Below are positions 42,976-52,297 of a stretch of DNA of 64,000 nucleotides, one piece after another; the stretch's first letter is position 1; the number at the start of each line of letters is the position of its first letter. Below the pieces are notes generated by a model. The model was not told where the DNA came from. It made no database searches and saw only the letters and a list, made by a program, of their open reading frames with translations. The position numbers and the translations under genes were made by a program. Location of the stretch: assembly GCF_000732325.1 (NCBI RefSeq), contig NZ_BBIW01000001.1, forward strand, positions 434,001-498,000, read 5' to 3'. This stretch comes from Paenibacillus sp. TCA20 (GTDB lineage Bacteria; Bacillota; Bacilli; Paenibacillales; Paenibacillaceae).

Positions 42976-43806
42976 CTAAACAAGAACCTGACACTTAGGA
43001 CAGGTATGGGTACCGCGACCTCCGACGACACTCTTGACAATCATCGTACCGCACTCCGTACAAGGCTCGTCTTTTCTTCCATAGATCTTAAGCTGATGCT
43101 GAAACATCCCCATCTCACCCTGTCCGTTAACATAGGACTTGATGGATGAGCCTCCGGCTTGCACCGCTTCAAGAAGTGTATCAATAATGGACTGATGCAA
43201 TAGAGCAAGCTGCTCTTCACGAAGTGTATTCGCTGGCTGCTCAGGATGTATTCCTGCTCTGAACAATGCTTCATCTACATAGATATTTCCGATTCCCACC
43301 ACATACTCCTGGTTAAGCAGCGCAATCTTGATCTTCGTTGTTCTTGCTCCGATAACCTTAACGAAGGATTCAAGCGTAAAAGCCTCATCAAGCGGCTCAA
43401 GACCCAGCTTCATTAGTGGTTTATTCGCCAGATCCTCACCGTTCTTGAACAGATGCATGGTGCCAAATTGTCTTACATCCTTGTAACGCAGCTCTGTTCC
43501 ATCCGAGAAGTGGAACACAACATGGGTATGCTTCTCAAGTGGATCGCCCTCTTGATACATCCCATAGCGGCCCTCCATTCGCAAATGAGAAACAAGCACG
43601 AGGCCGTCAAGCATAATACGCAGGAATTTGCCTCTGCGCTCTACCCCTTGAATCGTGTGGCCTGCAAGCTCCATTGCAAAAGCTTCGATGTCATCCGGCC
43701 GCTGAATAATACGCGGCAGGTGTACGGTAACGCGATCTATATACTTTCCGACAATAAGTGTATTTAATGTTCTTCTGACTGTTTCTACTTCCGGAAGTTC
43801 CGGCAT
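42976..43806 (-). CDS. mutM: formamidopyrimidine-DNA glycosylase
   Basis: A 276-residue base-excision enzyme that removes 8-oxoguanine and formamidopyrimidines. The catalytic Pro-Glu is in MPELPEVETVRR, the helix-two-turn-helix in NQEYVVGIGNIYVDEALF, and the C-terminal zinc finger in CTECGTMIVKSVVGGRGTHT followed by CPKC. Length is normal. GAGGTG lies upstream of the ATG. It follows polA by 63 bases, a conserved pairing of replication repair genes. Confidence 0.96.
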   Translation of the reverse strand: MPELPEVETVRRTLNTLIVGKYIDRVTVHLPRIIQRPDDIEAFAMELAGHTIQGVERRGKFLRIMLDGLVLVSHLRMEGRYGMYQEGDPLEKHTHVVFHFSDGTELRYKDVRQFGTMHLFKNGEDLANKPLMKLGLEPLDEAFTLESFVKVIGARTTKIKIALLNQEYVVGIGNIYVDEALFRAGIHPEQPANTLREEQLALLHQSIIDTLLEAVQAGGSSIKSYVNGQGEMGMFQHQLKIYGRKDEPCTECGTMIVKSVVGGRGTHTCPKCQVLV

Positions 43807-43869
43807 GATGTCTTCACCTCACGTACCATTATACCGGAAGTTTGTTCGGACTTGTAACCCAAAATTAGA

Positions 43870-46530
43870 TTACTTCGCCTCGTACCAGTTTCTTCCGTAG
43901 CTAACCTCTGCCTTGAGCGGAACCGACAGCTGGAGCGCTTGTTCCATCACTTCCGGAACGAGCTTCTTCATCGTTTCCAGTTCCTCTTCAGGGACTTCAA
44001 ATACAAGTTCGTCATGCACCTGAAGCAGCATCCGGCTCTGCAGTCCCTGCTTGGCAAGAGCAGCATCCATCTGAACCATGGCAAGCTTGATGATGTCTGC
44101 AGCTGTGCCCTGAATTGGTGTATTCATTGCAGTCCGTTCTGCAAAAGAGCGCAGGTTAAAGTTACTTGCATTGATCTCAGGCAGATACCGGCGCCGACCC
44201 ATCAGAGTCGTTACGTAGCCGTCTTTTCTTGCTTCTTTTACAATATCATCCATGAACTTGCGAACGCCCTGGAATACAGCAAAATATTGCTCAATAAACT
44301 GTGCTGCTTCTTTACGTGTAATATTCAAATTTTGTGACAAGCCGTAATCACTGATTCCATACACGATACCAAAATTGACGGCTTTGGCTGAACGTCTCAT
44401 ATTACTGTCTACGGCATCCTTGTCCACTCCGAATACATCCATAGCTGTCTTCGTATGAATATCCATGTCATGCACAAAAGCTTCCTTGAGCCGCTCATCG
44501 TCCGAGATATGAGCCAGAACCCGCAGTTCAATCTGCGAGTAATCGGCAGCAAGAATGTACCAGTTCTCCTCCGAAGGTGCAAATACTTTACGAATCTTCC
44601 GTCCTTCTTCAAGACGAATCGGAATGTTCTGCAGATTCGGATACTGACTGCTCAGCCTTCCTGTAGCCGCGATGGTCTGACGATAATAGGTATGGACCTT
44701 GCTGGTCTCCGGAGAAATTTCTTTAAGAAGTCCCTCAATATATGTGGATTGCAGCTTGGCAATCGTACGATATTCCAATATATACTGCACAATATCGTGA
44801 TAAGGAGCCAGCTTCTCCAGCACGTCAGCCCCCGTCGAGTAGCCTGTCTTCGTCTTCTTGATCACAGGCAGCCCAAGCTTATCAAATAGAATCTCGCCCA
44901 ATTGCTTCGGAGAGTTCAGATTAAATTCCGTACCTGCGATTTCATAGATCTTCTCCACCAAGCCGCGGATCGTCTTCTCAAACTCTGCGCCCAGCTCCTT
45001 CAGATCGTTGATATTTGCCTTGATTCCCTGCTTCTCCATATCAGCCAGTATTCTGGATAGCGGCATTTCCAAATCGTAGAACAGCTCATGCATCCCTGTC
45101 TCCTCCAGGTCCTTCTGTTGAAGCGGGATGATCCCTTGCAGTGAAGCTGTCTTGCGGGACAAGTGATTGGCCAGAACCTCAATATCTGGCACCTTATACT
45201 TTGCTCCCTTGCCCAGCACTTCCTCATCGGAAGCAAGTCGAGGCAGGGCGTATTTGGCAGCAAGCCCTGTCAGGGTCTGATCGCTGTCGGTGGGATCAAG
45301 CAGATATCCTGCCAAGTGAGCATCAAAGGCAGCTCCGGCGAATTCGATGCCGCTCGCATGTAGAGCAAGATCTACCCGGTGCAGATCATATCCATGCTTC
45401 GGCTGATTCGTATCAGCAAACCATTCTCTGATTTGGATACAAGCATCCGATCTCAGTATTTCTGGTGTCAGGAAGTAATAACGCTCCTGTGTGTAGATTA
45501 CGATTCCAATGATTTCTGCATGATGGGGGTTGTCCCCATGAGCTTCTACGTGAACAACCTTCACTTCTTCCAGCGCCGAAGCGAGCTCCTTCGCGTTATC
45601 TTCAGTTACAATGACCACGTCCAGTTGAACAGCCTCCGGAGCGTCTTCTGAATCCTCATTCACCCGGTTCACAGTAAAGGATAAGCGTTCCAGCAGAGAC
45701 TTGAATTCAAGCTTACCGAGTGCCGGGGCTGCTGATTCTTCCTTCAGTCCATCGAATACCATGTCTTCCCAGGATTGATCCAGCGGAACCTCGCGATAGA
45801 TTGTAGCCAGCTTCTTACTGAGCCTGGCATCGTCCGCATGGGTTTCAATCTTCTCCTTCATTTTCCCTTTCAGCTCACTGGTATGTTCAAGAACAGCCTC
45901 TACCGAACCGAATTGATGCAGGAGCTTCAGCGCAGTCTTCTCTCCGACGCCCGGAATCCCAGGAATATTATCTGATGCATCGCCCATCAGACCTTTCAGA
46001 TCAATAATTTGCAGCGGAGTTAGTCCATATTTCTCTTCAATCTCTTTCGGACCATAGGCTTCGATCTCGGAAACGCCTTTTCGAGTGAGAGCAATATTGA
46101 CATGCTCGGAAGCAAGCTGCAGCATATCCTTGTCTCCAGTAACGACAAGCACTTCCCGTCCTGCCTCATCTGCGCGTTTGGTCAAGGTACCGATAATATC
46201 ATCCGCCTCGTAGCCTTCGAGTTCAAATTGAGCAATGCCAAAAGCTCTCAGCAAGTCCTTCAGCACAGGGAATTGTTCGGACAGCTCAGGGGGAGTCTTC
46301 TGTCGACCGCCTTTATACTCCTCGTACCCTTCATGACGGAACGTCACCTTGCCTGCATCAAAAGCAACCATCATATGAGTCGGCTTATGCTCCTCCAGCA
46401 GTCTTAGCAGCATCGTTGTGAATCCATACACTGCATTCGTATGTAGACCGCTCGAATTCGTCAGCGGCGGCATTGCAAAAAACGCCCGATAAATAATGCT
46501 GTTACCATCTATTAAAATAAACTTTTCCAT
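43870..46530 (-). CDS. polA: DNA polymerase I
   Basis: An 886-residue polymerase for repair and Okazaki-fragment processing. The N-terminal 5'-3' exonuclease (about 1-290) has LIDGNSIIYRAFFAMPP and ALKLLHQFGSVE. The middle domain (about 300-480) has lost the DxE exonuclease motif (the corresponding stretch is VVHVEAHGDNP), as in Bacillus Pol I, so it lacks proofreading. Polymerase motifs are AADYSQIELRVLAHISDD (A), RRSAKAVNFGIVYGISDYG (B) and LQVHDELVFEVPE (C). ATG at 46530 follows GAGGTG; upstream in-frame starts lack such a site. It heads the polA-mutM-ytaF-coaE run. Confidence 0.97.
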   Translation of the reverse strand: MEKFILIDGNSIIYRAFFAMPPLTNSSGLHTNAVYGFTTMLLRLLEEHKPTHMMVAFDAGKVTFRHEGYEEYKGGRQKTPPELSEQFPVLKDLLRAFGIAQFELEGYEADDIIGTLTKRADEAGREVLVVTGDKDMLQLASEHVNIALTRKGVSEIEAYGPKEIEEKYGLTPLQIIDLKGLMGDASDNIPGIPGVGEKTALKLLHQFGSVEAVLEHTSELKGKMKEKIETHADDARLSKKLATIYREVPLDQSWEDMVFDGLKEESAAPALGKLEFKSLLERLSFTVNRVNEDSEDAPEAVQLDVVIVTEDNAKELASALEEVKVVHVEAHGDNPHHAEIIGIVIYTQERYYFLTPEILRSDACIQIREWFADTNQPKHGYDLHRVDLALHASGIEFAGAAFDAHLAGYLLDPTDSDQTLTGLAAKYALPRLASDEEVLGKGAKYKVPDIEVLANHLSRKTASLQGIIPLQQKDLEETGMHELFYDLEMPLSRILADMEKQGIKANINDLKELGAEFEKTIRGLVEKIYEIAGTEFNLNSPKQLGEILFDKLGLPVIKKTKTGYSTGADVLEKLAPYHDIVQYILEYRTIAKLQSTYIEGLLKEISPETSKVHTYYRQTIAATGRLSSQYPNLQNIPIRLEEGRKIRKVFAPSEENWYILAADYSQIELRVLAHISDDERLKEAFVHDMDIHTKTAMDVFGVDKDAVDSNMRRSAKAVNFGIVYGISDYGLSQNLNITRKEAAQFIEQYFAVFQGVRKFMDDIVKEARKDGYVTTLMGRRRYLPEINASNFNLRSFAERTAMNTPIQGTAADIIKLAMVQMDAALAKQGLQSRMLLQVHDELVFEVPEEELETMKKLVPEVMEQALQLSVPLKAEVSYGRNWYEAK

Positions 46531-46589
46531 TAGACACCTCACACTGTGTTTTTGCTGTTTATATGATAACACAAGGGAACGGCTGTTCC

Positions 46590-46642
46590 AAAAAAAACAA
46601 GCAACCAGACGAGTGTGATAACGTCTCTGATTACTTGTTTTT
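46590..46642 (-). terminator. intrinsic terminator after the sugar ABC/oxidoreductase unit
   Basis: On the minus strand AACAAGTAATCAGAGACG pairs with CGTCTGGTTGCTTGTT, followed by a long T-run. Confidence 0.85.
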
Positions 46643-46655
46643 TGTGAAAACCTGT

Positions 46656-47657
46656 TTATTCAATGGATACAGGTGTCAGAATTCCTTTTCCAGCGCTGCT
46701 AATCATGGCGGCCTCCGTCACTTTTGCAATGTAAAGCCCACTCTCAGCTGGTGCAGAAGCACTCTCTATTCTTCCAAGCAGCAGTTCAACAAAATCATGA
46801 TTCGGATTACTGGACTCCGGCCATCGTTCTGGTGGTACCTCCCGAACTTCCGGTTCACCGTCTACAGCTTCATACAGCCTGCCATTTCGGAAGAGCAATG
46901 TACCTTGATCTCCATGGATCGATAAGTCCTCCTGCCACTTAATGCTTGCGCTGCCTACAACATGGAACGAGCCAATGGCTCCTCCCTCGAACTGAATCGT
47001 AACTGCTGAATCGATATCGACTTCGGTCTGCCTTGTGTCAATCACCGCTGAGACCTGCAGCGGCCGCAATCCGGTAATCCATAATACGGCATCAAGCAAA
47101 TGACTGCCGGAATCGTTCAGCTGACCACCGCAGGATAAAGCCAGGCTCTGCCGCCAGGTGCCTTTCTGATCTACCATCCAGCTCTGGGCCTGATATGCGC
47201 TCACAAATTGAATGCTGCCCAACCTTCCGTGCGATACGGATTGCTTCATATACATATAAGGACCTAATAAATGACGTTGATATGCTACGGCAAGATGCTT
47301 GCCGCTGGCAGCCGCATGCGAAATAATTGCCTCTGCATTTGCTGCGCCATCTACAAAAGGCTTTTCCATGAGTACATGCAGTCCTGCCGTAAGGCAATCC
47401 ATTCCTTGCTCATAATGCATTCGATGGGGAGATACGATGACAGCCGCATCCAGCTTCTCCTTTGCTAGTGCATCTTTATAGTCCGTATAAATGGCGGTCT
47501 TCTCTAATTCGGGAAAATCAGCCTTAGCACCATCTAGTGCAGCCGTACTGGGATCTGCGAGCGCTGCAATTTCTGCTTCCGGGAGCTGAAGAATTCGGCG
47601 TATATGCTCTCTTCCCATCCCTCCGACTCCGATCATTAAAAAACGAATTTTGTGCAT
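46656..47657 (-). CDS. Gfo/Idh/MocA-family oxidoreductase
   Basis: A 333-residue NAD(P)-dependent dehydrogenase. The N-terminal Rossmann motif is FLMIGVGGMGREHIRRIL, followed by the EKP motif HVLMEKPFVDGA whose lysine is catalytic, and GGQLNDSGSHLLDAV with the catalytic His. Family substrates are sugars or inositols. It is the last gene of a unit with a sugar ABC importer and starts 14 bases after its permease, so it probably acts on the imported sugar. Substrate unknown. Confidence 0.88.
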   Translation of the reverse strand: MHKIRFLMIGVGGMGREHIRRILQLPEAEIAALADPSTAALDGAKADFPELEKTAIYTDYKDALAKEKLDAAVIVSPHRMHYEQGMDCLTAGLHVLMEKPFVDGAANAEAIISHAAASGKHLAVAYQRHLLGPYMYMKQSVSHGRLGSIQFVSAYQAQSWMVDQKGTWRQSLALSCGGQLNDSGSHLLDAVLWITGLRPLQVSAVIDTRQTEVDIDSAVTIQFEGGAIGSFHVVGSASIKWQEDLSIHGDQGTLLFRNGRLYEAVDGEPEVREVPPERWPESSNPNHDFVELLLGRIESASAPAESGLYIAKVTEAAMISSAGKGILTPVSIE

Positions 47658-47671
47658 TTGCTATAATCCCC

Positions 47672-48508
47672 CTATCCTTTGATTCCACTGAAGGTAATCC
47701 CTTGAATAAATGTTTTCTGCAGGAAGAAAAACAAAATAATAATGGGCGCGGTCATAATCGTCGATACCGCCATCATAAGTCCCCACTCCGTCCCTTTCTG
47801 GCTTTGGAACTGCTGCAATCCAAGCGATAAAGTATACGACTCGGGATTGGTCAGATACAGCAGTGGTCCCATGAAATCCGTCCAGCTCGCCATGAACTGA
47901 AACAAGCCGACTGCCAGCACAGCGGATTTGGCTAAAGGCAGCATAATCTGCCAGTAAATCCGAAACTCCCCGGCCCCATCGATTCTCGCAGCATCCTTCA
48001 GCTCGTTAGGTAATCCCATAAAAAATTGCCGCAGCAAAAAGATATAGAATGGAACTCCGAAAAAAGCAGGGATGATCAATGGCAGCAGCGTACCAATCCA
48101 GTTCAGCTTATCGAACAAGAGAAAGAGCGGAATCATCGTAACCTGGCCAGGAATCATCATGACGGCTATGGTGATCAGGAATAAAGTCTTGCTGCCTCTC
48201 CACTGCAGCTTGGCGAAGCTGTAAGCGACCAGCGGCGAAGTTAAGACAACGCCCAGCGTGCTGAAGCCAGTTATGATTAATGTGTTTTTTAAATAAGTAA
48301 AGAAGGGAATGTAGGTCATGGCATCCACATAATTGCTCCACATGAAGGGCTTCGGAATCCATTCCGGCGGGAAAGTGAACACCTGTTCCAGCGGCTTCAG
48401 TGAAGTAGACACCATCCAGATAAACGGGGCCAGAAAGAATACAGCTGCAATAAGCAGAAAGAGATGGGCACTGATTCGTTTTACATTACGTACTGTTTTG
48501 GCTGTCAT
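47672..48508 (-). CDS. sugar ABC permease, MalG-like (CUT1)
   Basis: A 278-residue permease with six membrane segments. The EAA loop that contacts the ATPase reads NELKDAARIDGAGEFRIYWQ. It is one half of the importer channel with the next gene. The ATG at 48508 has GGGGG six bases upstream; an ATG at 48514 is an alternative. No ATPase gene is in the unit, so it likely shares a common MsmX-type ATPase, as many CUT1 systems in Bacillales do. Confidence 0.9.
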   Translation of the reverse strand: MTAKTVRNVKRISAHLFLLIAAVFFLAPFIWMVSTSLKPLEQVFTFPPEWIPKPFMWSNYVDAMTYIPFFTYLKNTLIITGFSTLGVVLTSPLVAYSFAKLQWRGSKTLFLITIAVMMIPGQVTMIPLFLLFDKLNWIGTLLPLIIPAFFGVPFYIFLLRQFFMGLPNELKDAARIDGAGEFRIYWQIMLPLAKSAVLAVGLFQFMASWTDFMGPLLYLTNPESYTLSLGLQQFQSQKGTEWGLMMAVSTIMTAPIIILFFFLQKTFIQGITFSGIKG

Positions 48509-48519
48509 ATCCATCCCCC

Positions 48520-49455
48520 CTATTCGCCTTGATAGTGAACCCATTTTTTGGACGAACCAAAGATTACGGCTGTAAGCACCATCACAATAATAAATAAGAT
48601 CCAGGCCATCGCTGATGCATATCCCATCTTAAAGAACTTGAATCCATTATCGTACAGATACATCACATAAAATTTCATGGAATCAGCTGGCGTTCCCTGA
48701 CCATTCGTTAGTGTGTAGGGCAGCGTAAACTGCTGAAACGCATTGATTACACCCATGACCAGATTATAGAAAATAACGGGGGTGAGCAGTGGCAGCGTCA
48801 CACTCTTCACCTTGCTGAACCAGCCTGCCCCATCAATCTCAGCTGCTTCATAATAGTCACTTGAAATATCATTCAGGCCTGCCAGATAGATCACAATAGA
48901 TTGACCGATCCCCCACAGAGACATCAGGATCAGTGACGGTTTGGACCAGGTCTCCGATCCGAGCCATGCCGGGCCTTGTATCCCCATTCCGTCCAGAATA
49001 CCGTTGACAAGACCAAATCCAGGATTTAGCAGCCACATCCAGAGTACAGCCATCGCGACAGCCGGAACCAGCGTTGGCAGGAAGAAGATCGTGCGGTAAA
49101 CTGCCATTCCTCTAATCTTCATATTGAGCAGCATGGCTAAGGCCACACCAAAGAATATACTGAGCGGAACAAAAAACACGACAAAGTAAATGGTATTGTT
49201 GATGGATGTCCAGAACACAGAGTCCTTCATGAGAGATGCATAATTTTGGAAGCCTACAAATTCACCAGGCTGCAGGATGCTGTATGTGGTTAGGCTGAAA
49301 TATAGAGATGAGACCAGTGGTGCCCCAAAGAACACGAGAAGTCCGATAACCCAAGGGGAAGCGAACAGCCAGCCGTACATATTGTCTCTATGCAGTCTGC
49401 GGCCCTTTTGTCTCATATTCACATGCTCTGTGCGGATCGGTTCCGATTTAATCAA
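48520..49455 (-). CDS. sugar ABC permease, MalF/UgpA-like (CUT1)
   Basis: A 311-residue permease with six membrane segments and the EAA loop SSDYYEAAEIDGAGWFSKVK. The start is TTG at 49455, eight bases after GGAGG. It lies between the binding-protein gene and the second permease, and its stop codon nearly touches the next gene's ribosome binding site. Confidence 0.9.
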   Translation of the reverse strand: MIKSEPIRTEHVNMRQKGRRLHRDNMYGWLFASPWVIGLLVFFGAPLVSSLYFSLTTYSILQPGEFVGFQNYASLMKDSVFWTSINNTIYFVVFFVPLSIFFGVALAMLLNMKIRGMAVYRTIFFLPTLVPAVAMAVLWMWLLNPGFGLVNGILDGMGIQGPAWLGSETWSKPSLILMSLWGIGQSIVIYLAGLNDISSDYYEAAEIDGAGWFSKVKSVTLPLLTPVIFYNLVMGVINAFQQFTLPYTLTNGQGTPADSMKFYVMYLYDNGFKFFKMGYASAMAWILFIIVMVLTAVIFGSSKKWVHYQGE

Positions 49456-49524
49456 GATTTACGCCTCCTGTTCAACTAGAGTGAAGTGAGGAATGATAGG
49501 TGTGCAGCAGCGTACGAACCTAAA

Positions 49525-50823
49525 TTATTCATTCAATGCCTTGGATACATTATCGGTAACCTTCTTCAACACTTCTTCTGGCGTTCCTTTGCCGCGTGTT
49601 GCCAGATCGACTGCGGATGCCAGCTCGTTCCAGTACAGAGAGCCTTGTGTCATAACCGGACGCGCATGGGAGACGGGAAGTACATCAATGAATTCCTTAA
49701 AGATCGGATCCTCTTTGTACCCAAGCTGCTCATTCACTTTATCCTTGATTGAAAAATCCCCACTGATTCTGCTGAAGATTTCTTGACCCTTCTCACCGGA
49801 TAAAAATTTCATGAATTCCCACGCTGCATCCTGATTTTTCGAACCCTTCGGCATGACGGTCGCCCATCCTCCGGACCAGGTCGTGTGATTCTCACCTGTA
49901 GGGGTTGGCATCGGAAACACACCATACTTCAAATCAGGGTTAAATTTCTTGGCCTGTGACACAGTCCATGGCCCTGAGACTTGCATGCTCAATTGCCCGG
50001 TGAAGAAAGGGTCCATCGTAGAGGTTCCCTGAGAGCTTGTAAAAGAAGCAATATCTTCAATGTTATATTCTTTAGCGTAATCCACCATCCAGGTAAGGGC
50101 TTCAATATTCTTCGGATGGTCTGCGGTTACATTCCCGTTCTCATCAAGGAATTCGCCCCCAAATGCCCATCCCCAGCCATAGAACCATCCCTGCCCATAC
50201 CAAGGGATAAAGCCAATCTGCTTAAACCGGTTGCCTTCTTTGATTGTAAGCTTCTCAGCTACCGCCTCCAGCTCCTCGATGGTCTTCGGCGTCACTTCAG
50301 GATCTAGCCCTGCCTGTTCAAAATGCTCCTTGTTATAGAACACAAGACGTGCATCTGTCGACGTCGGCATCGCATAGAGCTTGCCATCATAGCTTGCTTC
50401 TTCCCACGCAAAAGGGTAGAAGCCATCCTCGGTAATCTGATCCCTTGCCGCAAATTCGGTTAAATCCGTCAATGAGCCTTGATTCGCCCAAGTAGCGACT
50501 TCGAATCGGTCAAAGTAGGCCACATCCGGTGCATTTCCACCCGCGACCGCAGCAAGCAGCTTCTCGTTCTTCCCTTCACCCTGCTGGGCGATATAGACCG
50601 AATTCACCTTGATGTCCGTATGCTCTGCTTCGAACGCCTTGATCACTTCTGCTATGGCGTCCCCCGTCAACTCTGTCATCGAATGCCAAAAAGTAATTGT
50701 TGTCTTTCCTTCTTGATCTGCTGAGCCGCCTCCGTCAGCATCCCCACCTGCACAACCTGACAATACTGTGCTGAATAACAGAACAAGCAAGCTCAAGCTC
50801 CAGAACCCTTTCTTTATAGCCAT
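49525..50823 (-). CDS. sugar-binding lipoprotein of the ABC importer
   Basis: A 432-residue extracellular solute-binding protein (family 1). It has a lipoprotein signal with lipobox LSGC followed by an Asp/Gly/Ser linker. The domain starts with TTITFWHSMTELTGDAIAEV, typical of CUT1 binding proteins, and contains the aromatic stretch FIPWYGQGWFYGWGWAFGG, which probably stacks on sugar rings. It heads the unit; a cre site and an inverted repeat lie upstream. Confidence 0.9.
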   Translation of the reverse strand: MAIKKGFWSLSLLVLLFSTVLSGCAGGDADGGGSADQEGKTTITFWHSMTELTGDAIAEVIKAFEAEHTDIKVNSVYIAQQGEGKNEKLLAAVAGGNAPDVAYFDRFEVATWANQGSLTDLTEFAARDQITEDGFYPFAWEEASYDGKLYAMPTSTDARLVFYNKEHFEQAGLDPEVTPKTIEELEAVAEKLTIKEGNRFKQIGFIPWYGQGWFYGWGWAFGGEFLDENGNVTADHPKNIEALTWMVDYAKEYNIEDIASFTSSQGTSTMDPFFTGQLSMQVSGPWTVSQAKKFNPDLKYGVFPMPTPTGENHTTWSGGWATVMPKGSKNQDAAWEFMKFLSGEKGQEIFSRISGDFSIKDKVNEQLGYKEDPIFKEFIDVLPVSHARPVMTQGSLYWNELASAVDLATRGKGTPEEVLKKVTDNVSKALNE

Positions 50824-50862
50824 TCTTCTGACACCGCCTTTACCATTTTTGGTTCAGATAAC

Positions 50863-50876
50863 TGTAAGCGCTTACG
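50863..50876. promoter_or_regulatory. cre site (CcpA) before the sugar ABC unit
   Basis: TGTAAGCGCTTACG matches the palindromic catabolite-response element TGTAANCGNTTACA with one mismatch at the last base. It lies 40 bases upstream of the binding-protein start, consistent with glucose repression. Confidence 0.75.
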
Positions 50877-50902
50877 ACCATTCATAAAAAAATAAGACCG
50901 GT

Positions 50903-50931
50903 AAGTTAGTATGTAATGTATATATCAACTT
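50903..50931. promoter_or_regulatory. candidate operator: inverted repeat before the sugar ABC unit
   Basis: AAGTTAGTAT, nine bases, then ATATCAACTT forms an inverted repeat. The right arm with its flank, TATATCAACTTA, also occurs upstream of the neighbouring regulator gene, so it may be that regulator's binding site. Confidence 0.5.
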
Positions 50932-51017
50932 AAGTCATCTGTAAACAGTACAATATCAGACCTTGCTTCATTTTGCAATATTAAGAATAAATATATTTTT
51001 ATTCCAAACAGAGCCCA

Positions 51018-51050
51018 GCAAAAAAAGAAAGAGCAGCTCTTATGTAGAGC
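51018..51050 (-). terminator. probable terminator overlapping the regulator stop codon
   Basis: On the minus strand GCTCT and AGAGC pair across the stop codon, then a T-rich tail TTTCTTTTTTT follows. Confidence 0.5.
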
Positions 51051-52164
51051 GCCCTTCCTTAAATTCAAATCCGAGCAAGGTCAGCTTCGGAACTTCCTTG
51101 TTCTCAATTTGTGCAAACAAAAGCTCGACTGCCGTCCTTCCCATCTTCTCTTCATATTGCCGGATATGCGTAAATCTTGGCCTGTTCAAGTGATCATACG
51201 GATCATCCGGGCAATCGAAGCAGACGATGGAGCAATCCTCCGGAACACGTAAGCCCATGGATTCGAGCAGCTTATATAGAATAATCGCAATCTCATACTC
51301 AGCACATACATAGGCCGTAATTTGAGGATGCTCCTCAAGCAGCTTTTTCATCAGCCTGTACTCTCCAGAATGAGTATCACTTGATTTACACGAGTAACCA
51401 CTCGGAATGTCTGTTATCAAATAATCGGAACACAGTCTCGTCCCGCTGGCCAAGAAGGCTTGCTGAAAACCGGCCAGCCGATCTTCAAGTGTTGACGTCC
51501 GGTTAGGATCCGGTGATATAAAAGCGATATGCTTATGTCCTGACTCCAGCAAATGAGCAGCGAGCTTGTAGGCTGCGGTTTTATTGTCTGTATGTACTGT
51601 ACAGGCCTGGATCCCTTTCAAATTTCGATCTACCACTACGACAGGGAATTCATCCAGAATCATCTTGAGCAGCCGCTGATTATACTCTCTGCTGTCAGCA
51701 GGGAATACAATAATGCCGTCCACCTGAAGATCCAATAGAGCGTCAATCGCCGCTTCTTCCTCTTCTACAGAGTGATTGCTCCGCTTGATAACGAGGGAAC
51801 CGCCGAGCTCAGCAATGGTCTTCTCAACCGCATACTGCAGCAATAATCCATAACCATCCGTATAGCTTGGAAAGATCGCTCCAATCAAACGGTCACCTCT
51901 TCTTAACTCCTTCCCCTCTCTGCCTGTAACGTCTTCGTCAGCTAGAGCATCAGAAACGTTGACATACGATCCTTTGCCGCGAATTCTTACAATAACTCCT
52001 TCTTCTGCAAGCTGGTCCAGTGCTTTTTTTGCTGTAATTCGACTGACCTGGTATTGATCTGTTAATTCTTTCTCTGAGGGAACCTGATCGCCAGGCTGCA
52101 GTCGGCCAGTGTCGATTTCATTTAGAAGAGATGTAATAATTTGTTGATATAAAGGTTGGTTCAT
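51040..52164 (-). CDS. GntR/LacI-hybrid transcriptional regulator (AraR architecture)
   Basis: A 374-residue regulator. The first about 70 residues are a GntR winged HTH (GDQVPSEKELTDQYQVSRIT, then GKGSYV). The rest is a LacI-type sugar-binding domain: LIGAIFPSYTDGYGLLLQYA, DGIIVFPADSREYN, VVVVDRNLKGI and HIAFISPDPNRTSTLEDRLA. B. subtilis AraR has this same design, but the sequence is not close enough to call it AraR. ATG at 52164 is preferred because GGAAGGAA lies six bases upstream. It is next to the sugar ABC unit, and both have the motif TATATCAACTTA upstream, so it likely controls that unit and itself. Confidence 0.87.
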   Translation of the reverse strand: MNQPLYQQIITSLLNEIDTGRLQPGDQVPSEKELTDQYQVSRITAKKALDQLAEEGVIVRIRGKGSYVNVSDALADEDVTGREGKELRRGDRLIGAIFPSYTDGYGLLLQYAVEKTIAELGGSLVIKRSNHSVEEEEAAIDALLDLQVDGIIVFPADSREYNQRLLKMILDEFPVVVVDRNLKGIQACTVHTDNKTAAYKLAAHLLESGHKHIAFISPDPNRTSTLEDRLAGFQQAFLASGTRLCSDYLITDIPSGYSCKSSDTHSGEYRLMKKLLEEHPQITAYVCAEYEIAIILYKLLESMGLRVPEDCSIVCFDCPDDPYDHLNRPRFTHIRQYEEKMGRTAVELLFAQIENKEVPKLTLLGFEFKEGRST

Positions 52165-52191
52165 ACACATTTCCTTCCAAAAATTTATAAT

Positions 52192-52210
52192 ATACCAACT
52201 ATATCAACTT
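52192..52210. promoter_or_regulatory. candidate operator: direct repeat before the regulator gene
   Basis: ATACCAACT and ATATCAACT are adjacent direct repeats; the second, with its flank, repeats the 12-base motif found before the sugar ABC unit. A weak inverted arm (AATTTATAAT) lies nine bases upstream. It is 27 bases upstream of the regulator start. Confidence 0.45.
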
Positions 52211-52242
52211 AGGTTTGCAGCGTCAATTTTGTTTATTACATG

Positions 52243-52272
52243 AAAAAGCCCGTCACATGCGTAGTGTGACGG
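52243..52272 (-). terminator. intrinsic terminator after the osmoprotectant importer operon
   Basis: On the minus strand CCGTCACA pairs with TGTGACGG around seven bases, then GCTTTTT. Confidence 0.85.
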
Positions 52273-52297
52273 ACCTATAATGGGTCTAAGGTATATC

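Noticed and set aside
43870..46530. Loss of proofreading motifs in DNA polymerase I as a defect
   Set aside because: This is the normal state of Pol I in Bacillus and relatives.
51040..52164. The GntR/LacI hybrid as AraR itself
   Set aside because: Domain design agrees, but sequence similarity is only general, its own region carries a different motif, and the neighbours are an unrelated sugar importer.
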